Source of the DNA: Saprospiraceae bacterium
Lineage (GTDB): Bacteria; Bacteroidota; Bacteroidia; Chitinophagales; Saprospiraceae
Assembly (NCBI GenBank): GCA_013001975.1
Contig: JABDKX010000128.1
Location: forward strand, 1-32,119
Direction: 5' to 3'
DNA length: 32,119 nt
Shown here: piece by piece, positions 16,893 to 26,800 of the stretch
Layout: every line of letters starts with the position of its first letter
How positions within the stretch are numbered: position 1 is the stretch's first letter
Notes under the pieces: generated by a model
Told to the model about the DNA's origin: nothing
The model's input: only the letters and a program-made list of their open reading frames with translations
Databases searched by the model: none
Program-made: the position numbers and the translations under genes

Positions 16893-18980
16893 ATGAAAAA
16901 AAGCAATATATATTTTGAAAATAGTAGCAGTCTACCTGTTATTCTTATGCTGGTGCTTTTCAGCATCACAGTTTTTTTTGCATCCTCTTGCAGTAAGGAG
17001 GATGATATTCCCCCACCTTCAGCTTATATACCACCAGAACCTGATACAACTGGTGCGTGTGTCTTTTTAATCTCTGCACCTGAATTGGGAGGAGATGAAG
17101 CAATAGATTTTGAATGTGCTGGTCCGGAATATTCTTTTTTTGGAGAAAAAGATGGCACGATCACTATTGAGTATGCTGATAATCCTGCGCCAGGAGGAAT
17201 TAATAATTCTGATAAAGTAGTCAAAGTTACACAAACTGCAGGTGTTGAACCATGGGCAGGTTTCTTCTTTGACCTATCGGCAAAAGCAGATTTCTCAACA
17301 TTGACTAGCGTTAAAATCAAAGTTTATTCTCCTGCTGCAGGTCAAATTGTGAATTTAAAAATGGAAGACATTGCTGATGGATCTATCAGTTCAGAAGTGC
17401 AAATGACAACGACTGTGGCTAATGAGTGGGAAGAACTTTGTTTTCCTTTTTCTTCAAACGATAGTGAAAAATTTGATCGGTTTGTTTTGTTTTTTGATTT
17501 TCAAGGTCCCAAAGATTCGGAGACCGTTCACTATTTTGATGATATAATATTGGGTGATGATTGTATGATTATTGTAGTACCTAGTGATGAACCTAATGTA
17601 GGAGCACCAGATCCAATAATACCTGAATCCGAAGTAATCTCGATATTTAGTGATTCCTATACCAACCTTTCAGGAACAGATTTCAACCCTGATTGGGGAC
17701 AAGCAACCGTAGTCACAGAAGTTGATGTTGCTGGAAACAATACTTTGAAATATGAGAATCTAAATTACCAAGGAACCATGTTTGAATCTGCGATAAATGT
17801 TTCAGAAATGTCATTTTTACATGTGGATTATTGGACATCCAATTCATCAGGATTTAATGCATCCTTAATAAGTTCTGGACCTGTAGAGACACCCTATGCT
17901 TTTGTCATATCTGCTGAAGAATGGGTCAGTGTTGATATTCCACTATCAGAATTTTCAAGTGTCGTAGATCTCATGGATATAATTCAAATGAAATTTGATG
18001 GCAATGGAACCATTTATTTGGATAATATATATTTCCATATGGGACAAGCCGAAATCACTGGGCCATCTATTCCGGCACCATCACCAACAGTACCTGAATC
18101 TGATGTCATTTCTATATTCAGTGATACTTACATGAATGTTCCTGGAACAGATCTTAACCCTAATTGGGGACAAGCAACAGTTGTCACAGAAGTTGATATT
18201 GCAGGAAATAACACCTTATTATATGAGAATCTAAATTATCAAGGAACCATGTTTGGATCACCTTTGGATGTTTCTGAAATGGCCTTTTTGCATGTTGATT
18301 ATTGGACGAAAGATTCAAATGGCTTTAACTGTTCCCTAATAAGTCCTGGTCCTGTTGAGACACCTTATGCTTTTGAAGTAACTACCGAACAATGGGTCAG
18401 CGTTGACATTCCTTTATCAGAATTTTCAAGCGTGGTTGATTTGATGGATGTCTTCCAAATGAAGTTTGATGGTGACGGCACCATTTATTTGGATAATATA
18501 TATTTCTATATAGCCCAACAAACTGAACCATTAATGGCTGCCCCTGAACCAACGACTGCAGCAGCAGATGTTATTTCTGTATTTAGTGATACATACACAA
18601 ATGTTGCTGATACAGATTTTAATCCCAATTGGGGGCAAGCAACAGTCGTTACCCAAGTTGAGATTGCAGGAAATAATACCCTAAAGTATGAGAACCTAAA
18701 TTATCAGGGAACAATGTTTGCATCGCCATTGGATGTTTCAGAAATGACTTTTATGCACGTTGACTATTGGACGGCAAATTCAAATGGATTTAACGGATTC
18801 CTAATAAGTCCTGGTCCAGCAGAAACACCTCATGCTTTTGATGTAACTAAAGGTCAATGGGTAAGTGTTGAAATTCCTTTAACAGAATTTTCAAGTGTGG
18901 TTGATTTGATGGAAGTTATCCAATTGAAATTTGATGGCGATGGTACCATCTTTTTAGATAACATTTACTTCTATAAGTAG
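16893..18980 (+). CDS. surface glycan-binding lipoprotein with three tandem repeats
   Basis: This 695-residue protein occupies the SusE/SGBP position of the locus. The N-terminus is a lipoprotein signal (VFFASSCSKEDD, lipidated Cys at about residue 33). A first carbohydrate-binding-like beta-sandwich spans about residues 55-230 (VVKVTQTAGVEPWAGFFF, then YFDDIILGDD). It is followed by three near-identical units starting at residues 248, 405 and 560, each about 135 residues plus a Pro-rich linker. Each unit has VISIFSDxY, NPxWGQATVV, ENLNYQGTMF, LHVDYWT, SSVVDLMxxxQxKFDG and ends in a YLDNIYF-type strand. Such units are common in laminarin-type loci of marine Bacteroidota, so beta-glucan binding is inferred. 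Multivalency should raise avidity. A strong terminator follows the gene. Confidence 0.88.
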   Translation: MKKSNIYFENSSSLPVILMLVLFSITVFFASSCSKEDDIPPPSAYIPPEPDTTGACVFLISAPELGGDEAIDFECAGPEYSFFGEKDGTITIEYADNPAPGGINNSDKVVKVTQTAGVEPWAGFFFDLSAKADFSTLTSVKIKVYSPAAGQIVNLKMEDIADGSISSEVQMTTTVANEWEELCFPFSSNDSEKFDRFVLFFDFQGPKDSETVHYFDDIILGDDCMIIVVPSDEPNVGAPDPIIPESEVISIFSDSYTNLSGTDFNPDWGQATVVTEVDVAGNNTLKYENLNYQGTMFESAINVSEMSFLHVDYWTSNSSGFNASLISSGPVETPYAFVISAEEWVSVDIPLSEFSSVVDLMDIIQMKFDGNGTIYLDNIYFHMGQAEITGPSIPAPSPTVPESDVISIFSDTYMNVPGTDLNPNWGQATVVTEVDIAGNNTLLYENLNYQGTMFGSPLDVSEMAFLHVDYWTKDSNGFNCSLISPGPVETPYAFEVTTEQWVSVDIPLSEFSSVVDLMDVFQMKFDGDGTIYLDNIYFYIAQQTEPLMAAPEPTTAAADVISVFSDTYTNVADTDFNPNWGQATVVTQVEIAGNNTLKYENLNYQGTMFASPLDVSEMTFMHVDYWTANSNGFNGFLISPGPAETPHAFDVTKGQWVSVEIPLTEFSSVVDLMEVIQLKFDGDGTIFLDNIYFYK
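17634..18977 (+). repeat. three in-gene repeats of about 410-470 bases
   Basis: Units start at 17634, 18105 and 18570 (periods 471 and 465 bases). They are clearly alike at DNA level, for example around the shared segment encoding ENLNYQGTMF. This indicates intragenic duplication and makes copy-number change by recombination possible. Confidence 0.85.
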
Positions 18981-18993
18981 TTTAATAATAAAC

Positions 18994-19040
18994 AAAAAAT
19001 CTCCTTCTTGACAATAATTAATAAAGAAGGGGATTTTTTT
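18994..19040 (+). terminator. rho-independent terminator between the glycan-binding gene and GH16
   Basis: A 16-base-pair stem (18994-19009 with 19024-19039, one G-T wobble) and a 14-base loop end in a seven-T run. The A-rich 5' arm means it could also work in the other direction, although no minus-strand gene reads into it. Confidence 0.9.
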
Positions 19041-19109
19041 ATGAACTTATTTTCACACAGGTCCTATAAGATTAATAATCTTTATTAATTTCAATATCTA
19101 AATACTACT

Positions 19110-20225
19110 ATGAAAATAAAATTGGAAGCATTATTAATAAAACCTATTACTATATGTTTAGGATTTGCAGTTCTTTCCTTTTTCGCCTTTTCCTGTGGAG
19201 AAGATGTTATGTCAGTTCCAACCGACATCAATCTATCCATAACGATTCAAGGCGCTAATGAAGATAATCCTAATGGCGACGGCACAGGACATATTTCATG
19301 TATGACAACTGCTAAAAATGCCGTCCGTTATGCTTACAGTTTTGATGGTGGAGACCTACTAGAAAGTCCTGATGGAAATTTAGATTATACTTTTCAAAAA
19401 CAAGGAATCAATAGTTATTCTGTATTGGTATTTGCGTATTCTAGTTCAGGAGAATCTATCAACAAAACACAATTTGTTGAGGTTTTAAATGAGAATGCAA
19501 CAAGTACTTTAGTATTTGCAGATGAGTTTGAAATAGACGGAGCCTTGGATTCTCAAAAGTGGACATTAGAAACCAATCCTCCAAATAATGGAAGCTGGTG
19601 GAATGGTGAAGAACAACATTATACAGATAGAATAGATAATGCTTATATCTCAGATGGTACTTTAAAAATAGTCGCGAAAAAAGAGCAATATTCCTTCGCT
19701 GGTTCGACTAAAAGTTATACATCAGCAAGATTAAATTCAAAGTTTAAATTTACGTATGGTAGGATTGATGTAAGAGCTAAACTGCCGAGTGGTAAGGGTA
19801 CCTGGCCAGCCATCTGGACATTGGGATCCAATATTACGACTATTGGATGGCCTTCTTGTGGAGAAATTGACATCTTGGAACATTGGGGACATAATCCTAC
19901 AAAAGTTTCAAGTGCTATACATACATTGGCTTGTTCAGGAGTAACTAATTGCCAGGAGGCAAAAATAGGAGAAAAAACAGTCAATGATTATAACACCGCT
20001 TTTCACGTATATTCAGTTAATTGGACATCAGAGTCCATTGGATTTTATATAGACAACCAACTTTTATATTCCTATAATCCATCTACTAAAACAAACGAAA
20101 ATTGGCCGTTTTATCAAGACCAATTCATTCTGTTAAATGTTGCTATGGGTGGCAGTTGGTTTAATATTGATCCTGATTTCATTGAAAGTACAATGGAAAT
20201 TGATTACGTAAGGGTATACCAATAA
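19110..20225 (+). CDS. GH16 endo-beta-1,3-glucanase (laminarinase-like) lipoprotein
   Basis: This 371-residue enzyme probably cleaves beta-1,3- or mixed-linkage glucans at the cell surface. A lipoprotein signal (FFAFSCGED, Cys at about residue 29) precedes a PKD/Ig-like domain (about 35-128, YAYSFDGGD). The GH16 catalytic domain spans about 135-371. The motif GEIDILEHWG carries the nucleophile Glu252, Asp254 and acid/base Glu257, with the beta-bulge spacing typical of laminarinases. Substrate-cleft motifs WWNGEEQHYTDR and GKGTWPAIWTLG are also present, and the domain ends in MEIDYVRVYQ. The gene lies after a strong terminator, so it is either expressed from its own promoter in 19041-19109 or by read-through. 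No other glycoside hydrolase (GH3, GH17, GH30) is in the window, so the locus is minimal. Confidence 0.95.
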   Translation: MKIKLEALLIKPITICLGFAVLSFFAFSCGEDVMSVPTDINLSITIQGANEDNPNGDGTGHISCMTTAKNAVRYAYSFDGGDLLESPDGNLDYTFQKQGINSYSVLVFAYSSSGESINKTQFVEVLNENATSTLVFADEFEIDGALDSQKWTLETNPPNNGSWWNGEEQHYTDRIDNAYISDGTLKIVAKKEQYSFAGSTKSYTSARLNSKFKFTYGRIDVRAKLPSGKGTWPAIWTLGSNITTIGWPSCGEIDILEHWGHNPTKVSSAIHTLACSGVTNCQEAKIGEKTVNDYNTAFHVYSVNWTSESIGFYIDNQLLYSYNPSTKTNENWPFYQDQFILLNVAMGGSWFNIDPDFIESTMEIDYVRVYQ

Positions 20226-20282
20226 CAAGCATAGTCTTGATTGCCAATACGAGTCAAAGTTAAGGTGTTTTTGTTATTCAGA

Positions 20283-20452
20283 TTGGACTTAGATGACTCC
20301 GGATACTCATTGATACTCTCTATCTTCATTCATCTCAATTGTTTTTATTGGGGAGGTAACCTTAAATAAATATCTAGTAGAGCGCTATAATTATATTCGT
20401 CTTGTTTATGAGAAGTAGTACCCTAATTCTATTGAAAAAATATTTTTCTTAC
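20283..20452 (-). pseudogene. direct repeat B: orphan 5' end of a McrB-like gene
   Basis: This is the diverged partner of repeat A. The ATG at 20329 starts MKIESINEYPESSKS, which aligns with MKVESIKKYAESFKS of the gene at 11148. Similarity stops after about 15 codons, and the frame then runs into unrelated sequence and the GH16 gene end. The upstream part also aligns, except that the -7 element is altered. It is a scrap left after duplication, replacement or recombination, not a working gene. Confidence 0.8.
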
Positions 20453-20780
20453 TGATAAGGTATTTCGGTTGTCTATAAAACTTACTGAGAAGAAACGTCA
20501 TGCTGAGTCTGCTTGAAACATTGTTTTCTGGCTCGCTTATATCATCAGTTTCAACAGATGAAAAATTATAGAACGCGCCAAAACTAGGAATTATTTTAAG
20601 TGATGGCACCAATTCAAGATTATGATAGAAAGTAGTCCCAAATGAATATGTATTATAATCAAAAGCAAAATTGGTAATTTAACCTTTTAAATATTGAGTA
20701 CTGAAATTAAGGGGGAAGGGATATCTTGATGGAGATTGCTTTACAAGTAAGTAGTTTAAAGAAGTATATATCTCTTTTAT
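20406..20780 (-). pseudogene. decayed C-terminal fragment of an outer-membrane beta-barrel protein
   Basis: On the minus strand one frame reads as alternating strands, from IKEIYTSLNYLLVK through YPFPLNFSTQYLKG to a TAA at 20679-20681. It resumes at once with ITNFAFDYNTYSFGTTFYHN and continues to the terminal SIELGYYFS, a C-terminal aromatic signature of outer-membrane barrels. About 125 codons of a larger gene remain, with a nonsense codon where the pattern expects a turn residue. The 5' part is missing and is replaced by the tRNA-derived repeat at 20784. Its 3' end overlaps repeat B. The parent family is not recognised. Confidence 0.55.
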
Positions 20781-20783
20781 GCT

Positions 20784-20826
20784 AAAAAAAAAAGCCTTCA
20801 GGCTAGCCTTTGATTCTCTGGTGACC
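20784..20826 (-). repeat. degenerate copy of the tRNA-Arg 3' end and terminator
   Basis: Read on the minus strand, the last bases of tRNA-Arg (GGTCACCA), the 10-base spacer GAGAATCAAA and then GCTAGCCTGA with the T run are reproduced with small changes. The hairpin is shortened compared with the tRNA-adjacent copies. It lies 18 bases after the stop codon of the giant adhesin gene and may serve as its terminator. It may equally be the distal attachment-like repeat of a module anchored at the tRNA. Confidence 0.75.
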
Positions 20827-20844
20827 TTTCTTTCCCTCTGACTA

Positions 20845-23800
20845 CTACCTTATGACAGTAACTGTACCTTTTCTAAATACATCATCTCCACCACCTCTGC
20901 GGAACTTAATACGGGCTGTCCATAAATAGGATCCTTGTGGGACTGGCTCATTCTTAAATCTTCCATCCCAATAATCAATAGGTTGCTCATTCTCAACTTT
21001 GTTTAAAGTAATTATTTTATCTCCCCATGGTGCGAATATGTTGAGCTCATATTCTTCTATCCCAGAACCTTTAGGTTTAAATATACCTACTTCAAATTCA
21101 CCGAAATTATTATCAGGGCTTAACGCATTAGGTACAAAAAATTTATTGAAAATTTCAAAATCAATTGTCTGAAAAAATTTATCCTCGCAACGTTGAACAC
21201 CACTATTTGTATTAAATGCAGTAAGACATACATTTATTGGCCCGTTAATATCATATTCATGAATTGGGTTTTCTTCAGTAGAGGAATTTTGATCTCCAAA
21301 CTCCCATAAATAAGAATTTGAATTTTGAGATTGATTAACAAATCTTACGTCACCGATAATTGCATCGCTTTCATTTGAAAAAAATGAAAAATCAGCTATT
21401 GGAGTTTCATAAACGTTTACAGTTTTAAGACCTGGAAATGTATCAATACAAACATCTTCAAAATTTGCAATAAATTGGAATTCATATACTCCAGGATCAT
21501 ATATAATTATTGGAAATTCATAATCTAACAAATCATTTAAATAATAATTGAAGTGCGTAGCATTCTGAGAATTATTGATTATAAATAATGTGTCATTTGC
21601 ACACAGCTCACAATTCGGAATTTCAATATCTGCAATAGGTTGAGGGTAAATATTAATCAATTCGGTAATAGTGTCTGGACAATTATATTGATTATTAGAA
21701 ATTAAACTGATTAAGTAATTTCCAGCATCTGCAAAAGTTGTATTTGGTTCAAAAATATTTGATGTTTGACTATTTCCAAAATCCCATTCATAATCATTCG
21801 TGTTTTCGGATAAATTTTCAAAAAATATATCTTTAGGAAAACCACAAGAATCAAAATCCACAATTTCAAACATTGCAATGCTGTTTGAAAATATCTCAAT
21901 ATCAATTTGAACTGTATCGGAAGGGCAATTATTAGAATTTAATGCGACCAAAAGCGCATTGTAAATTCCTGAATCTTGAAAAGAAAATTCAACTAAACTA
22001 TCAACAGAACTATTTGCTTCATCAAAAATCCATATTGTCTGATCTGAATTCTGAGATAGGTTAATAAAGTTAAATGTTTCACCTTCACAACCTGATGTAT
22101 CAATAAAATTCGTCATAGCGATTGGTGAAGGAAGCACATCAAAAACATTTGATGTGGTATCTGTGCAACCAAAACCATTGGTTACCACCAATTCAATATT
22201 TTGAACGACCGCTTCATCAAACCAAATTGCAATGTCATTTTCTTGTTCAGAAACTAAGTCATCATTTAAAAACCACATACTATTGATAAATCCCTCAGAA
22301 GTATTATTAATTATTATGGTATCATGAAACTGGCATACTTCAGCTTGATTTAATTCAAAATCAGCTGTTGGCATTTCGTAAACCAAAACATTAATATCTG
22401 TTGTATCGTCAATGCAATTGAATTCATCATAAGCAATCAGTGAAACTTCATAAGTACCAGAAATTGAGTAAATATGTTCTGGGTTTTCTTCATTACTGCC
22501 TGAATCATCTCCAAAATCCCATTCATAATTAAGAGCGCCAATACTTTGATTTTGGAATTGAATTGTATCATTTGGGCAAATCGCATTTGGTTCGAATCCA
22601 AAACCAGCATTTGGAAGCTCTGGAACAAGAATTATCTTTGATAAAGTATCTGGACACAAATAAGAATTTGAAAACATAATAAGTGAAACTTCATAAGTTC
22701 CGGCTTCATTATATACATGATTAGGAGCAAACTCAAGTGACATGCTTCCATCACCAAAATGCCATTGACTGGCTAACGCTCCAACTGAATTATTTACGAA
22801 ATTTATAGTATCACCAACACAAACAAAGGTAGGTGCAGAAAATTCTACAATTGGCAAAGGATATACAGTTATTGTATCACTTTTGATTGAATCTTGTCCA
22901 CATAAGGCAGCATATTGTGTGATTACATATTCACCCGGTTCTGTGTAAACATATGTTGTATCAGGTGTGGTTCCTGTTCCTCCGTCACCAAAATCATAAC
23001 TAACGGTCGAACCAACCGTAGCATAATTCTTAATTTGGACAGCTAGCGGTGGACACCCCATTAGAGTATCGATTTCGAAAAATGCCTCAACGTTATTAGG
23101 GTATACTGTAATTTCTTTTGTGAGTTCATCTTCACCACACATATTTGAAGCTTCAAGTGTAATAATATATATAGAAATAGAATCTTCAGGGCTAGTATAA
23201 ATTTGTGGTAATGGGTCTATACTATCAGAAGTTATACCATTACCGAAATCCCACATAAAATTATCAGGGAGTCCTAGAGTAATATTCATAAAAAAAACAG
23301 TATCGGGAGAACATCCTTCATCATCTTGTATTCCAAAATCAACAATTGGATAAGGGTGCACCAAAATATCCTTTGACTGTTTAAGCGTATCGCATTCATT
23401 AAATACCACTAATTCCAAAGTAATTATAGAATCAGAAAAAACACTATCTAAAACAATGGCTGAATTAGAATTAAACAAAGTATCCACAGCATCAATGACC
23501 CAATATTGATCAATGTTTTCGCCTGAACTATTGTTTGAATATTCGATTTCGAGTGGCGCACATCCTTCTTCAGTTGTAATTATTAAATCTAGAATCGGAG
23601 GATTCGTAACATGAACTGATTGTGTAAAAGTATCTTTACAACCAAAAGTAGTAGTGGCTATTACTGAAATATCATAATCACCTCCCAAGTTATAAAGATG
23701 TGATGGGTTAGGATCATTACTTGAATTACCGTCACCAAAATCCCACAAATAAGTAACTGAACTATCAAAATTATTATTCATCAGATCAAATGAATCATTT

Positions 23801-26800
23801 ATGCAGGGTGAACCAACAACCGAGAAATTTGTAATTGGCAGTGGTTCTATAAACAAAGTGAACTCTTTACAGGCATAGCAGTCAATATCCAGAGACTCAA
23901 TGCAATATCGGTATGTGTAATTCGCATCAGATTCAAGTTGGGAAACATCAATTATCCCATCTGTTAAATCTATTATTCCAAGTCCTGACCATTCTCCACC
24001 TAAAGGACCAAAATTAGGAATTGTGAATATCCCATCTAAGAAACAAATGCTCATATTATTAGGAACAATTATTTCATTTTGCAAATCAATAATTGATAAT
24101 TCTACATTTCCTATTTGCTCGCAACTTGTTCCTTCACTGAAAATATATTGTACAGAACAATCTACTCCCCCACTTTGATTTAAATTTACTTCGCCCGTAA
24201 TTGGATCAATTATGCAGTTGTCCGATGACCAAGTCCCAGGTCCGAGATTTGCTTCCAACAAAAAGATGCTATCACTGATACACACTGTAGTGTCTGGAGA
24301 CAAAATTAATAATGGTTTTTCATCTAATTCAATTACAAACGAATCAAGAACGGAGCAGCTTCGCGTGATAAAATTGACATAATAAGTATAGAATCCTGGA
24401 TTTAGAGAATTCCCATTAAACAATCCTGAGATTGGGTCTATTATACCTGGTCCACTAAAATCATAAGTTCCAACAACGTTATTGGTATTAATATTTAATA
24501 TATTTTGAAGTATTATATCTTCATTTCCAATACAGACAAAAACCGTATCTCGAATTGAAATTTGAGGAATAGAATCTACTTCAATATTAAAAACGCTACT
24601 GACTATACAATTATTAACGTCGATATAATCATATATTATTTGATGGCTTCCTTGACCTGCTATGCTTGGGTTAAAACTACCGTTAGCGTTATCAACTATT
24701 CCAGCTCCAAAAAACTGCCCACCTGATGGTGAAAAATTAATACTTACTATTGGGTCAGTTATGCAAGCAAAAGTATCATTTACTATGACTTGCTCTGATG
24801 CAACTACCGTAATGGTTGATTCGATCATAGAACTACAAACTCCATTTTCAATTGAATAAGTAATGGTATAATCATTTGGATTCAAATTACTTGGGTCAAA
24901 TATTCCTAATACATCATCTGTGATTCCACTACCTGACCATGTTCCACCTGGAGGCATTGCAGTGAGAGTGTCAGGACTTGATCCTTGACAATAAGGATTA
25001 TTAAAAGGATCTATGATCGCTATTTCTCTTTGTTGTACTATCAGTTCAGACGTATCCAAAACTACGCCACATTCAAAAGAAGTTAGTTCTAACTTAATAG
25101 TATAAATATTTGGAGTGCTTGAACTAAACTGCGGATTTTCATTCATGGAAGTAAAGACTGTTGCGCCAGCACTATTACAAAATGTCCATAACCAAGCGTC
25201 AATATCTCCGCCTTGAATATTAATCACTGGATTAAAATTGACAACTTCCTCACAAAAAGTAGGACTATCTCCAAGCTCAATAAATGGCCCTTCTAATATT
25301 GTAAAACTAAAGTCATCTTCAGCTGGACATTCCGGGTTATCACTCAAAACATATGTTACATTATATACTCCTGGACTAAGATTACTTGGATCAAGTTGGT
25401 TATTGCTTATAAAAGTTGCTTCCGAACCGTTATAAATATAAGTTCCTCCCGGGCTTGAAGGAAATAAATCAATTAACCCAGCATTTTGGCAAATGGTACT
25501 GGGGCTTGGATCTGATATAGAAACCGATTGAGTTTCAATGATATTGACATCAATTACTTTAATATTGTCAAGACAAGGATCATTAGCTTCAACTGTTAAA
25601 GTCATTGTTCCAGATTCTTGAAAAGTTATACAACCAAAATCAAGAGAAGAACTACTGGGTATCGATCCGTTGGTAAATATCCAGTAAGCGTTTATTGAGT
25701 CTCCACTAACATTAATGCTCAAATCATCAAAACATACTTGAGCTTCATCACATTCTGAAATACTGCTTATTCCACTAACTACAACTGGTTCATATACATT
25801 TATAATACTAGTTGTTGATAAAGACTCACAGACATTTTCATAATCAAGGGTAATAGTATATTCTCCCGGATCACTAAAATATAAATCCACAATCTCTAAA
25901 CTTAGTAAGCTATCCAATGTGTTTTGGGAAAAAATGGAATCATGCAGACAAGGATTAAGTGTTCCAATAGAGTCTTGATTGACAAAACAAAAACTTCCAT
26001 TCATATTGGTATAGGCAGGAGAAATTGCCCATTGAAAATTGCCTGATGGACCAGTCACCCATTCGTTACTGTTTAGAATCAGCGATAAATAATCTGGATT
26101 ACATATATTTCCTCCAGGAATATTAAAATCTATTTCTGCTTCTGGATAATCTACAACAATGACTGATCTCGTTCTTGTATCACTTCCACACTCGTTTGTA
26201 ACTGTTAACGAAACAGGATAAGATCCAGGAGTATCAAATGAATAATTTGGATTTGGATCTGTAGAATCTACAATACCATCATTATTAAAATCCCACTCAT
26301 AAGTTTCTGCAAAACAACTTTGGTCACTAACAGTTACTTGCTCATTTATACATTCTACGATATCACTGTTAAAATTCGCTCTTGGCTTATATACTACAGT
26401 TAAAGGTTTAAGTGTATTATGGCAACTTACAATTCCTGGAGAACATTCATCAGTATAGGCAATAAGATTCAGCCAAAAATCAATTTGTGGACTATTACCC
26501 GCACAGTCTTCAATATCTCCCAAGTCAATTAGATATTGAAAAATGTTATTAGAATATATTGTTGTATCAATGAGAGTTTCAGAAAAATCGAGTGTGTACA
26601 CTGCCCATCTGAAATAATCGATGGTTATATTGGGGTTTGAAAATTCAGCCTCAATTTCAAACAATTCGCCTTCACAAACATTTGTTGATGAAGAAGTCAA
26701 TACCCAATTTTCATTAATTACATCACAGTCATCACAATTACAAGAAGCGGGTGGACCTTCGTTTATATTACAATCTTGTGCAAAATTTTCGTTGCAAATA

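Noticed and set aside
17024-17320. Long open frames on the strand opposite real genes, such as 17024-17320 and 5432-5788 (minus)
   Set aside because: They lie wholly within strong genes and show no independent coding features.
17634-18977. Regularly spaced repeats as a CRISPR-like array
   Set aside because: They are long in-frame protein repeats inside one gene, with no short direct repeats or spacers. No CRISPR array was seen anywhere in the window.
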